This document shows positions 45,023-56,557 of a stretch of 64,000 nucleotides of DNA, one piece after another (the first letter of the stretch is position 1; every line of letters starts with the position of its first letter). Origin of the DNA: Gnetum montanum (Eukaryota > Streptophyta > Gnetopsida > Gnetales > Gnetaceae); NCBI GenBank assembly GCA_015680685.1, contig MNCI01035860.1, forward strand, positions 4,958 through 68,957. Reading direction: 5' to 3'. Position numbers and translations under genes: made by a program. Below the pieces are notes generated by a model that made no database searches, was not told where the DNA came from, and worked only from the letters and a program-made list of their open reading frames with translations.

Positions 45023-45388
45023 ATGGAAGCACGTATCCTTAATCATCTTTGCACATGGGAACTAGTGGATAATATCCTCCTCATCCAACAGCCTCTCTTC
45101 CCTAATCAAAATGCCAAACACTTCCTCAACACGTTACTTGATTGGGATGGATGGGGATCACAACTATGTGTCACGTTTCAACGAATCAACTTATATCAAG
45201 ATGTTACACTTTACTCCAATGAACAAGTTGTCGACATAATGCCATGTCGAGATGAAGCAACATCATCAGCACCTTCTCTGTCAAGCATGTTAGAAGAAGT
45301 GGATAAACTTATCAAAGCATATAATGATTGTGCTAGGGCATGGGGTAAAATCTATTCTATCCACAAAGCTATCCTAAAAGCTCTGTAG
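45023..45388 (+). CDS. Intact 121-codon ORF downstream of pararetrovirus RNase H
   Basis: MEARILNHLCTWELVDNILL start; no recognised domain. The central part has LLDWDGWGSQLCVTFQ. The C-terminal third is helical and charged (MLEEVDKLIKAYNDCARAW). It lies in viral sequence between RNase H and the putative promoter, the position of a small terminal ORF of unknown function in some plant pararetroviruses. It is uninterrupted although every other viral gene here has stops. Chance survival is possible for a frame this short. An in-frame ATG choice is uncertain because other ATGs lie just upstream in another frame. Confidence 0.5.
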   Translation: MEARILNHLCTWELVDNILLIQQPLFPNQNAKHFLNTLLDWDGWGSQLCVTFQRINLYQDVTLYSNEQVVDIMPCRDEATSSAPSLSSMLEEVDKLIKAYNDCARAWGKIYSIHKAILKAL

Positions 45389-45468
45389 GAAAATGTGGTT
45401 GATTTACAGTCAAGTCTTATGGGTGGTTTGTATGTATTGGCTTGATGGACATGCTAAAGCACCTAGCC

Positions 45469-45476
45469 TATAAATA
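45469..45476 (+). promoter_or_regulatory. Putative pararetrovirus TATA box
   Basis: TATAAATA, followed by AATAACTCTTGCAAG. It lies 80 bases after the end of the 121-codon ORF and about 350 bases before the next ATG frame, a plausible pregenomic-RNA promoter with a long leader. I found no convincing tRNA-Met primer site downstream. Confidence 0.5.
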
Positions 45477-45825
45477 AATAACTCTTGCAAGTTTGAAGGC
45501 AAGAGAGTGTGCAAGGGTGTGAATGTGTCTATGTGCATGTCTGAAGTTTGAAGTCTATGTGTTGTGAAGTCTAGATTGTCATGTGTTTGGATAAGGCTAT
45601 GTTTGCTAATTGTAATGAAAGCCTTGTATGTGTTCTATTAAAATAATATAAAGCTTTTTTTGGAAGTGGTTTAACTTTGCTCAAAATGCTCCTTCACCAT
45701 AGTTGTGAGAACGTGAGTGTGTTAAGTTGACTAAGAGAGAGCGTTGAGTGATTCAGCAAACTGAGGCTAAAGTATTGCTTTTCTCATGACATAGTAATTT
45801 TCTTTCTTGTTATCCTACTGATATG

Positions 45826-46020
45826 GCCTTTTTTCCTATGCCTCCTCAATAGCATGATTCCCTCAATCGCCAGGTTTTAGATGATCCTTATGTCCAAGAT
45901 GTTATGGATTAGTGAGGTCATGTTGTATCTTCCATTAATCCACAAGTCACGGTGAACTTGTGATTTTATAGGAACACTAAAATTGACCCTAAAATAATGT
46001 TGAAAGGGAGTTAGAATAAT
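45826..46020 (+). pseudogene. Start of a further pararetrovirus reading frame, broken
   Basis: ATG at 45826 (MAFFPMPPQ), then a stop. The frame continues HDSLNRQVLDDPYVQDVMD, then more stops. It follows the putative leader and reads in the same direction as copy 3. Similarity fades after about 46020. Confidence 0.4.
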
Positions 46021-46029
46021 GTTGCATGG

Positions 46030-46930
46030 ATTAAAAGTGATGATGATAACTTAACAAAAACAAAAGTAGCCCAAAATAGCTAAGCTTGGGAGACCTTCAT
46101 ATCATTTCTAAAGCTAAAATAAATTTCAAACAAAACTTACTCTTGATTAGCTTTGATAGGGTTTTGGTTGGCTAAGAAACCATATCATCAACTTGGAATT
46201 TTTCTTAGACCTAGAACAACCATTTGAACAAATAAGAAATAATAATGAAGATTGGTCTCCAATGAGATCTTCTTATTCTTTTTCTCTTGAATGATAATAA
46301 AGATGATATGAGATACAAACAAGGTTAAATTAATAAAAAAAATGAGATAATAGAACGCAATTGAAATATATGAAATAGTTAAAATGAGATAATGAGACAA
46401 TGATATGGAGGAAAAAAATTCTTTCTTCTATTGTTTCAAGCTTCAATCTTACAGCAATGGATTTTTTCTTGGAATATCTCAAGTTTTATCAGATCCCATA
46501 CATGGAATAAATAGAAAAATAAGGAGGTACTTAGAGCACACTTCATTCTAAACATGTCTACAAATAAACCACCTAATTACTAACTAAATCACAAGGATAG
46601 GAGACTTATGGTCCCAAATCATGAGGATGTGAGCTATGTCCTTCATGTAGATCCAACATAAGGGGAATGACCACATGAGGCATGGGGTGGCCCCATGTGT
46701 GAGATACAAAACATGTAGCATTAAGGGACATACATTTGACTTTGACTTTCCCTTCCCTCTCATATTTAAAATACAAAATTGTAGCATATGACACATCACT
46801 TGGAGACATGAACCCATACATTACATAACTTGACAATAACATGAAAATAAATCTAGCTTCTACAATGACATGGAAAATTAAATTGATATATGAGGAAAGC
46901 AGACATTAAGCTACAAATATTATTAGTATT
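46030..46930. other. No gene seen
   Basis: AT-rich. It may hold the decayed 3' LTR of the copia element to its right (a TGGTCTYCAATRAGAT phrase is shared with about 49967), but I cannot define ends. Confidence 0.4.
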
Positions 46931-46939
46931 GTTCTTGTT

Positions 46940-49330
46940 TTCTAGTTTCAAGTTGTGAGAAAGAGGATGTTTAGTAGATTTTTGTTTACCAATTTTGTAT
47001 GTTCCATAATAGATGTAACATATTTTGTTTGATAAACTATGATTTTCTTATTGTCCTGATCAAATTGTATTCCAAGAAAATATCTCATTTCTCCTAAATT
47101 TCTCATTTCAAATTTATTTTTCATATTTATCTTGAAATCTTCTATTAGTTAATTATTTTGGATGTAAATATAATGTCATCCACATAAAGTGAGATTATGA
47201 TGAAGTCCCTGTTGTTATTATTGTAGTACAAGGTGGGTTCAAACATGCAATATGAATATCCTTTCTTTAATAAGTAGTCATTAATCCTATAAAACCAAGC
47301 TCCAAGGGATTTTTTTAATCATATAGGGTTTTATTTGTATACTTTTTCTTCCTTTCCCTTGATGATGTATCCTTCTTGTTGATAGACGTATGCTTCTTGT
47401 GTATCATTAATGGCTTTGATTAAAAGACTCATGGTATTGTTCATAACTATGTAGAAATCCTTAAATTTACTTATTGCTTTAGTCTTAGTTTTCATGTTAT
47501 AAGTTTAATTATATCTAAAACAGTCATCTACCATGACAAAAATGTAATTTTTCCCTTTTATTGATGTGATTAACATTGATCAAATAAGATCCAAGTGGAA
47601 TAGTTTACAAGGTTTGTCTATTATTTCCGTAGGCATAATGTGAGGACTATTAGTCCATCTCCCTTGAATGTAGATTTCACATTTTTCTTTGTAAGTTTTA
47701 TTGATTTGAAATCTAATAGCTTTCTTCATATTTGCCACTTTTTCTAGGTTGTTGTAGAAGATGTGTTCCAATATTTTATGTCATATTTTGACCTCCTTCT
47801 CATTAGCTATGTAACCTTGATGTTCAAAAGCAATTTGATGAGTGTATTTATTTGATGTGTTTTTAGAGGTAATCATTTGAAAAGCTATTTATTTGGAATT
47901 GTGAATCATGTCAATGGAATTTCCTTTGAAATCAAAATAATTGCAATCCATACCATATATTCTATTATTGTAGGTATCAATTTTAATGATTTCTTCTTCA
48001 TTTTGTTTGGTAATGACACATAGATCATATGTGAAGTTAATATTTATCCCCATGCTAGCCATCTATCCCACTGCAAACAAAGGATTTGAGAACTTTGGAA
48101 TATAACACTTTAGTTATAGATAAAACTTTATTGTTAGGAAGTTTGACAATGTAGTTTCTAATTCCTTCTATATTGAGATATTTTTAGCCACCTATTTTGA
48201 TGTTGTCAATGTTATTGTCTTGTATTAGAGAAGATGAGACTTATAGGATGTCATATGATTAAAAACACTATTGTATATAATTTAAGAATTTGATTTAATA
48301 GTTTCACTAAAATTAAAAGCTTTGGAATTACCTTGGTTTTCTTGTTGTATTGATGCTTAAGTACTATCTTCCTCCTAATTCTTTTTTTGAAGTTAAAGAA
48401 TATCACATCTAACTTTCACCCAAAAAGTTTCTATGTTGTGACCTTTCTTTTTGTAAAATTTACATAATAGAATGGAATTATATGTTGGATCATTTCTTTT
48501 TCCTTGAAAGTTTTACCTTCCTCTCATGAAACCTCTCCCTCTTTTGTCTCTTTGATATTTTTTTTTTATCAATTCTTGATTATTTTTTCTGCATGTAGGT
48601 TTTATTAAATCTTCATCTTCCTCTATTTGCTCTTCCTCTTGCTTTGTTGTAAATACTTATTCTTTTTCAATGCTATCAACTCTTAGACATTCTAGGACTC
48701 TGATTTAAGTAATTATATCATCAAGAGTAAATTTTGTGTTGTCTCTATTTTGAAGAAAGTTCATCATTGTATTTTGGTACCTAGAATCATTGTAGTAAGC
48801 TACCATAAGTTTTTTTACCTTTTAATGTTAAGTGAGGCCATAGCCAAATTCATTAATGTTTTTAATGTAATTGTACATTCTTTGAAAGAAGTCCTCTATA
48901 TCTTCATATTTTTTTTTTATTTTCAATTTATCAAACTGAATTTTGTATAGTAGTCCTTTTGTATGTTAATTATATGTATTGCTAAGTTAATATAATCACA
49001 ATTTATTCCATATTTCTTTGGCCCTCTTCAAGAAGCATATTCTTCCAACTATAGTCTCTAATACAATAATTATAATAATCATTCTAGCATGTGAGTCTTT
49101 TCTTTTTCATTTTTCTTCTTCTAATAAGCATTTATTTTATTAGTCTTCCTTATCTTTGTCTTTATCTTTTGAGTTAATTTTAATAGGTATTTTTCCATGT
49201 TTAATAGCCTTTCATACCTCATTCACCTTGTGGATAGCTTTCATCATTTCCTTTCATAGAATAAAGTCTTGAGTTCCATTGAATATAATGGGATATTTTG
49301 CTATTTCTTTATTGCAACTCATGGAAGTTA
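46940..49330 (-). mobile_element. Ty1/copia element, internal region, heavily decayed
   Basis: The minus strand shows gag (49320-48400) with NxxxFNGTQDFILWKEMM and a knuckle-like LCKFYKKKGHNIETFW near 48470, in which two of three Cys are lost. The integrase zinc region is at 47771-47580 (CEIYIQGRWTNSPH, CKLFHLDLI). RT is at 47350-46950, with LGAWFY near 47300 and LYVDDII near 47185. Order gag, integrase, RT is the copia order. Almost no long frame survives. Confidence 0.8.
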
Positions 49331-49343
49331 GGCTTTAATACTA
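49331..49343 (-). other. Primer binding site, initiator-Met type (copia element)
   Basis: On the minus strand TAGTATTAAAGCC lies just before the gag start. It differs from the usual copia TGGTATCAGAGCC by three transitions. Confidence 0.65.
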
Positions 49344-49344
49344 G

Positions 49345-49990
49345 TGTAACTTGCTAATGGTGGAATTAAATTTTGGTAAAAGATTAAAGTTCTAGAGAAT
49401 TTTGATCATAATGATGACTTTTTAATTTACCACAAGTCGTGATATTATAGCATGAGTCATGGGTGACTAACCAAGAGAAGACTATGAGTCATGATTAGAA
49501 GAAACAAAGAAATAATTTGCTTAGAGGATCCCATGAGTAAACCACAAAGTTACCATGATGAACCTAATGACATCACAATTAATTCATGGATCATTGTGTT
49601 TTTTCCTTTATTTTCAAAATGAACCACAAGTTGTGAAGAATGATCACAATTCATAATTAATAACCATGAGTCATGGTTAATAGTAGAAGCTAAAAGTATT
49701 AACCACAAGTTGTGATTACCTCATGGAATGATATCTAAGTTGACCATGAGTGAACCACAAGTCATGGTTTATTTACCAAGGATGCCACAAATCATGATTA
49801 AGTCATGGTAAGAAGAAAAACTTTAATTTCTATAGATTTTAAATTTGGATTTGAATGTGAGTTGAACTATTAATGTCACCTAGGAATGTAGATAAAACTA
49901 AAGTGAAAAAGAAAATAAATTAGTTTTAAATTTTGAGTGAGATTAAAAGGAGAGGATATTGTTACTTTTTGGTCTTCAATAAGATAAAAT
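49345..49990 (-). repeat. Probable copia 5' LTR (outer end undefined)
   Basis: Begins TGTAAC next to the PBS, as an LTR end should. The outer boundary and the partner LTR were not found. It contains a cluster of short dyad motifs (49430-49810). Confidence 0.4.
49430..49810. repeat. Cluster of short dyad motifs (ACCACAAGTYRTG / CCATGAGTCATGG)
   Basis: About ten imperfect copies of two related half-palindromes, ACCACAAGTCGTGA-like and AACCATGAGTCATGGTT-like, at irregular spacing. The copy near 49670 is close to a perfect 19-base palindrome. Confidence 0.75.
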
Positions 49991-51120
49991 CTGCATATGT
50001 GAAGATGGAGATCTTGATTTAAGAAGAAACAAATTGATAATGTTGATGATGATAAGAGTGATGTTGTTTTTTTTAACTTGGATTAAAGGACTAATGCTAA
50101 AATTAGCTTGATAACTATCAAACTAGTTAATATTTTGCAACAAATGTTTTATGGAAGATGAATAGTTCATAGAACAAAAGAAATCTTAGAGGAAATTCAT
50201 AACCATTTTTATTGCTATAAAAACTTATCATTAAGTTCATGTATGACCATGGAATTTATAGAAAATAATTGATGCCATATTTACCATATTTAAATAGTCA
50301 TTTCCCATTGTAAAAATGTAGAAAATTAAAGAAAATAATGATGAATTAGGGCCAATAAAGTATACATTCACTAATCAATTCATAGAAAAGTAAAAATACA
50401 TATGACTTTAGAAAAGTAGATTGAACCAAATAAATTATTTTCTTTAATACTTTTTCTTCATGCTAGAGATTAGTTAGTATTATGCATTAATACTAACATG
50501 GGCTAGATGGAAGTTGAGCTTTGAATTTTACCAATTGTCAGTGTGCATGTCCACCATGTAGCCTAGACATCTAGGCTGCATCTAAGTCTGAAAAGAGATG
50601 ATGTTGACTTGGTCAATCTTTGTCTCCATGCATCCTAGAATCCTTAATTTAGTCTTTCATAACAACCACTTTGTCCTAGTACTTATCAACTTGGTCGATA
50701 CTTGAAATAGAAGCACAATCAAGTGCTCTTCTCCATTATCTAGTTTTTAGACTACTAAAACATGAAATAGCTTAACAAACCTTTTTTTGTGATGTCTAAA
50801 AACTTGAGAATGGATGAGTAGTACAAAATCTAAACTACAAAAAATATATATTGAAAATCAAAACATAAGCAATAGAAAATTTAAGCTGAACATTAAAAAC
50901 AAATAGTTCCACAATATTACGTAGTCAACATAAGTTTATTGACCCTCAACTATATCAACTAAAGAACATGAAGCTCTAAAAACCATAATAGACACAACAT
51001 AAGATAAAAAAGGGAATGTATGAATATGAAGACTAGAGCCCCATGGATATATTATTCTCTCTTCCCTTTTTTTGGACATCATCCAAAAATATAGAAATTC
51101 CTATATACACTCAATCAAAG
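49990..51120. other. No gene seen
   Basis: AT-rich, with stops in all frames. I see no recognisable domain or repeat boundary. Confidence 0.5.
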
Positions 51121-51129
51121 TTCTCATAT

Positions 51130-52595
51130 TACTACTTTAGTGGATGATACTCATCCTCATCATCATCATCACTATCAGAAGTATGAAGCTCTTCCTCCAA
51201 ATTTATGAACCCAAGCATAACTACTTAGCATTATTGCAAATGAAGCCTCTATTTAAACCTTGTCCTAGTATATGTATATCCAATTAACTAAAAGGCATGA
51301 ACCTTCCTTTAAGAGTGATGTTGATGATAGCTTTTGATATTAAAAGACCAAAAAGAATACCCATGATACCCTATATGAAGGAAGCATATGAGGTCCTCTT
51401 CCTCTTGGGAGATAACTTTTCTTCATTTTATATCTCTAGTTGTTCCTCATGTGAATAATGAGGTTGATCCCCATAGACCAACAACAAAAACATGCTCCTC
51501 TAACTAGGAGAAGATCTCAACTAGGTTATTATCTAAAATGAGAGGAAGTTTCTCCTACTGTAAGGTGTCAATCTACCTTCTCTCAAGCCTCTCAACTCAT
51601 CTTTCTAATCTAGATAGGTTGCAACCTATCTTACTATTGAACTTGGTCAAAGCTCATAAAGCCTTGTCTAAGGTGGAACCAAGCTAATCCTCAATGAACC
51701 TAGAATGAGAGTGGTGATATTGCTACTACCCTATTATATCCACCTCTATTCTCTACATACTTAGCCATTCCTTTCTTGCCATAAATGATAAGCATGTGAA
51801 GGATGTTAATTTGTGCATTATTGATAATGAGATCAATCAACAATAGATGCCTAAAGTTTTAGACTTTGGCATTCTCAAACATGGTGTTCCTACTAATGAT
51901 GTATTTAAAGACCAACTTCACTATAGCAAGCAAGTAATAGAGGAACAAGGCCTACTAGGAAAGTAAATGATCATAACCCTCATCCTTTACTACAAGATTG
52001 TAGCAAATTATGAGAGAAATGATCAATGTGTCTGCTATAATATCTATCTTATAAACTTTATACTTCATCACAACGTTATAATTAGTAAATAACCTTATAC
52101 AAAAATCCCTCTTTGAAACATCAAATGTGATATTTGAGAAAATATTAGTGCGAGTGTTCAACCATAATTTGTGTGATCCTAATGCATCAACCCCTATTAA
52201 ATCATTGATCAAACTATGAGATACTATAATAATATTTCCATTTACTAAAGTGCTAAAATTCCAAGTGTTTACATAGATGTCCTGTATGTTGCAAAATTAC
52301 TTCCAAAATGACAACAAAAAACTCAATATGAACAAAATTTCCAATGCATCTAAGCATGATTGAATCTGAGATCTTTGTTTGGGTTTAAAATCTAGAACCC
52401 TTTTAATGGTAATAAACATATGTTGGAAGGATCCATACCACTTTTTTGCTATCTTTAACCTGACTGAGCATTTTTATTGTCTCTCCTCTGGATGAGATGA
52501 GGATCCCTTACTCATTGTTGCTCTTTCACTACTAGATTTTCTATCATGATATGATGCAGTGTCTACCTTTGATCTCACCATGTCACTCATATTTC
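51130..52595 (-). pseudogene. Putative plant transposon protein fragment (weak)
   Basis: The minus strand from an ATG near 52591 (MSDMVRSKVDTASYHD) reads KKWYGSFQHMF, then VNTWNFSTLVNGNIII and SLINDLIGV. This resembles the layout of the plant transposon-protein domain found in some gypsy elements (W-x-F, then REFYANL and SPELINELLG). An open 85-codon frame is at 52212-51955. The tail near 51180 is acidic (DSDDDDEDEY). The similarity is judged by eye and the call is tentative. It could be an unrelated decayed retroelement ORF. Confidence 0.35.
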
Positions 52596-52599
52596 ACTC

Positions 52600-53940
52600 C
52601 TTCTTCTTTCTCCTAGGCTCTTCTTGCTAATTGGATGACTTTGTTGAGTGCAAAATGAGGAAATGATAACATTCAAGATCTTTTATTGTTGTGCCCTAGG
52701 GTTCATGAAGCATTTTTTATTTTCCTTTTTCCACACTTGGGACATCTCACTATTGGGATGGATGTCTTAGGGACCTAGCTGAGATGTTCCATTTTTGGTA
52801 TGGGCATCCAGCTCAAGGATACTTGAGAATAGGATGGACATCCCACACGTATGATGGCTGTTTCACCTAAATGATAAATTTTCTTGCCATACCTATGGAA
52901 AAAAACATATCTTAAAAGATTTCAATAAAGGTTAGGAAAGATGATAAAAGCAGGGAAAAGTTAAAAAATAAAAACGAACAAAACTAATAAAATCTAAAAT
53001 ACTCTACCCTACCATATGAGATGTGAAATTACCTTAACTTACCTGGTTGGATATGAATCCAACTTTGATCTTGTAAAGAAGTGATATAGCATGTGTTGTT
53101 GCTTATCTATCCTTACCTTTGCATTTGATCCTTCTCTAATCCCTTACTTCCTTAGGGCATTTATCTTTATTGATGTTTGATCTTTACTTCTATAGTTCTT
53201 CCTATAAGGATGTTCCTGGAGTACCCATCTCTTTAACTCATAACCATACAAGATTTTACTGGCGTATTTCTCCATAGTATTTAAGGGAGATGCATCTAGA
53301 AATTTGACATCTCTAAATGAGCACAAGGGTCTTCTTCAATTCCTAGCCAGAGAACATGGGGTTGAATCTATTATTTTTTGGGACAACCAAGCCCTTACTT
53401 TCCAACACAATAACAAGTTATTTTGCATCTCCATCAAATCTAATCAAATAAGAAGTGAAGTTGACAACTAGACAAGAGCAAGTTTACTATGGCCTGGTTC
53501 AAAAGATACACTACAAGATCTTTACTTTTCATATCTATGAAGCTAGAAATAGATATGGGTTTCAACATGACTATAACATCCACTCTCACCTCCTCTCAAC
53601 AATAGTAGTTACTAGTTCCCCTTCGCATGGTGACAACTCACACATACCCTCAGTCCATACAAATAAGTCCACTACCACCCCTTTGATGTGCTCTTTCTCT
53701 GAACACTTATCCACCCCTAATTCCCTACCTACCAATGACTCAACCTATACCATCTTTGGTTGCATCTCCTCAAGCCATTACCCACCATACAACTATAGCT
53801 AATCCACATCCTACATTCACAAAATGGCTACTCACTCCCTCATTGACATCCTTGACAACCTTAAGACAGCCCAAGCTATCCCACCTCCCCTCCTCACATC
53901 TAAACCCTAACATTCTTAACATCTCCTCCTCCTCTCCCAT
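52600..53940. other. No gene seen, C/T-rich toward the end
   Basis: Open frames around 53455-54091 (plus strand) are Ser/Thr/Pro-rich from C-rich simple sequence. I see no domain in them. Confidence 0.45.
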
Positions 53941-53941
53941 T

Positions 53942-53975
53942 CCCCCCCCCCCCCCCCCCCCCCCCCAACCCCCCC
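53942..53975. repeat. Poly(C) run
   Basis: 25 consecutive C, then AA, then 7 C, followed by an A run. It is unusual in this AT-rich window. Its length may be unreliable. Confidence 0.9.
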
Positions 53976-54399
53976 AAAAAAAAACAACTCTACATACACA
54001 AGGTAGTCCCTCCTACTTCACCTCCTTTCCCTCCCTCACAAACACCAAGCCGCAACCATGCCTAATAGCCCTTGTGCTTTGGAAAACATGACATTCCCCA
54101 ATCATGTGAGCTCACAAACAACCATACCCCCAAACATTTGTCAAACATTTTATTTGGTCCAACCACATCAATAGGGTTTTACTTTGTTTGGCTCCCATGA
54201 CTCGTTTGTTAAACTTAGGCCATCTATGTCCATTTTTGTAACATTTTATTTATGTTAATATATACATTTTTGAGTTTTCTCTTAAAAAATAAAGTATAGT
54301 ACATATATTTACAATATTTTATTCATGTAATGATCATGTTTCTAGTTTCCAAACAAGCAAGATGAAGTAGCAAAGTCCCAATCCAAAAGTCCAAGAGTA

Positions 54400-54741
54400 C
54401 CTGTTAACAATAAAGAAGATGACTTCAAATTTGAATGACCAAGAAAACCAAGGTAACCAAATAGCACATCATAACATCAAAACACTACTAACATCACTAG
54501 GAGAAACAAAAGGTCCAATGCTTTTGGGGATGTCAATATTGATTTTCACTAGTACAAAAGCAAAAAAGCAACCATTAATGATAGTGAAGATGACTTTGAA
54601 TTGGGATGACCAAGAAAATTAAGATAACTGAACAACAACTAAGAACATCAAACACTAATAAAACCATTATGAGAAAGGAAAGTCATAACAATTTTGGGAG
54701 TACCAATACTAGTGTTCACCCTTATAACCAATCCTTAAAAA
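54400..54741. repeat. 171-bp tandem duplication
   Basis: Two units offset by 171 bases. GATGACTTCAAATTTGAATG at 54418 pairs with GATGACTTTGAATTGGGATG at 54589, both followed by ACCAAGAAAA and later by a CACTAGTRYWAAAA-type region. Confidence 0.75.
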
Positions 54742-55280
54742 CCTTTCCTTTGAAGTAGGAGAAGGATCAACTCTTGTCCTCTATCTAAAGTGCCCTTTTA
54801 GGTTTTCACTTTCAATAATAGGCTTCCTTAAATCAAAATTTATCAATAAGGAGTCTAAATAACAAATGACAAAATATCATAATCCTTCAAGAATATATTT
54901 AGAAATAACACAAGAAGCATCCTGTTGTGCACAAAATGAAGGAAAAAGAAAATTACTATCCATTAGATACCTCCTTGTCTTTTCATAAACTTGAAATAAA
55001 AAATTCAAACAGAGATTCAATTTGAACTCAAAATTGGAACTCTACACTAGAGAATTCCTCTCATCAATCACATCAAATATGTGCTTGCAAATGCAAAAAA
55101 TGACTTAAAGTCTAAGCATATTTCAAAAACAGTATCAAAAGTTTCATTATTTATTGTTCCTACACAAATATCATAAGTGGAAGATATCTAGTACTTTTGA
55201 AATCCTAGAATTGGAAAACACCATAGCCAAGCTTGTTGAGCAAAAGAATAATAAACAAAAATATGTTCAATAGAGTATTC
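54742..55280. other. No gene seen
   Basis: AT-rich, no recognised feature. Confidence 0.5.
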
Positions 55281-55298
55281 ATGAAATGATAGAATTTG

Positions 55299-55445
55299 GG
55301 AGGTGTTGAAACTTGAAATAATTGAAACATAGGTACACCCCAAGATTTATAGAAGTTTATAACTCAATGCTACCTAGTAGAATCGAACCTATGACATGGG
55401 GTTTCTAAGCCAAGACCCATACCACTAGGCTAACACCTCATTATT
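55299..55445 (-). mobile_element. SINE-like element with tRNA-derived head
   Basis: 147 bp flanked by an 18-base target duplication: ATGAAATGATAGAATTTG at 55281-55298 and the same with one change at 55446-55463. On the minus strand it starts GAGGTGTTAGCCTAGTGGT, an A-box, and about 45 bases on has GGTTCGATTCT, a B-box, the two pol III promoter parts. There is no clear poly-A or poly-T tail. The far end reads AACACCTCC, the inverse of the start. The T-stem does not pair well, so it is not a functional tRNA gene. Confidence 0.75.
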
Positions 55446-55744
55446 ATGAAATGACAGAATTTGAAGCAATCAATGCCTATCACAAGGCATTTTGTTTCAC
55501 TATTGGACAAGATGCCAAGATTGATAGGTGTGATTGAATCCTCAGCAACATGGACCCATGGAAGCTTATATTTTATTTGGTTTTACCCAAGGCTTAACCC
55601 TCATGAGGTTTTTGCAACTCACAAGTGTCTAAGGTAACTTGCAAATATTTATGGTTGTTTTTGTAATTGGATCACAAGCCTAAGAACTACCTTTACATTG
55701 GATCATTTGGTGTTGTGGTAATTTAGATTCTATTGATTACAACT

Positions 55745-56557
55745 TGATGAGTGGCGAGGTACCCCTACACTCAACCATACGAATACGAGCGTTACATGCG
55801 CGATCCGGTCGAACTCTGTAGACTAAGTGCCTACACGCCTTATGAAACACTTAAGGTTAATCGTTCGTTGTCTTCCCAGACTTACTTGTATTTGTCATGG
55901 TTGTATGATTAAGTAAGTCTGAGGTATGTGATTTTTATATCTTTTATGTTTTATCTCCTTATGCTAATGAGGGAAAGGGTGAAGAGACTAAGTAACTAAC
56001 TTTAACTAACTAAGTCTTAATTAACCTAGCATCAGTAACCATTCCCACTTGTCGTTCATACCCTGAGACAATGCGACCTTCTGGGATTACCAAACACTAT
56101 TCGTTGCTAGGATTACCAAGCGTAACGCACGTGCTCGAAGCGGTCATACTGAATGCACTTAACTATGAGAGAAGGGTTGAGAGAGATTTAATTAACTAAT
56201 AAAGCATTTAAATGATGAACAATAAATAACAATAATTAAAATCATATTTAGCTTAGTCCATGCACTGCAAGGTTTATCCAAAAGTTCGTCTTTATTTCTG
56301 TACACAAACTTGTGCTTAGGTACAATATTTGCTTGAATAAAGATCCATTCACTTTGGAACTCCTACTACGGGCACATGGAAATTATTCTATCTCTAGAGA
56401 GGTAAAATTGCTAGAGTTTTGCTAAGGGTCTAGACCTAGATTTAGAAACAAGGGAGAGCCGCCTCTTATTTATAGATTTGGCGGTGCGCTGAGATATCAC
56501 GTACGTGATATCACAGGGGAAGACGTGATATCGCATACACGATATCACGTCCCATCA
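55745..56557 (-). repeat. Element D 3' LTR
   Basis: 813 bp, TGATGAG to CCATCA. Four GATATC dyads at 56494-56548. TTATTTATA is at 56465. The polypurine complement TACCCCCATGG follows directly. Confidence 0.94.

Larger units (their letters stand above)
44973..46020 (+). mobile_element. Endogenous pararetrovirus copy 3, continuation past element B
   Basis: Resumes at the ATATG target duplication. It contains an intact ORF (45023-45388), then a noncoding stretch with a TATA box, a long AT-rich leader and a new ATG frame at 45826 that soon meets stops. A promoter and leader after the RNase H side are expected of a circular viral genome that was linearised or integrated in more than one unit. Confidence 0.65.

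Noticed and set aside
55370-55445. A real tRNA gene on the minus strand
   Set aside because: A and B boxes are present but the T-stem pairs poorly, no clean cloverleaf forms, and an 18-base target duplication shows it is a mobile element.
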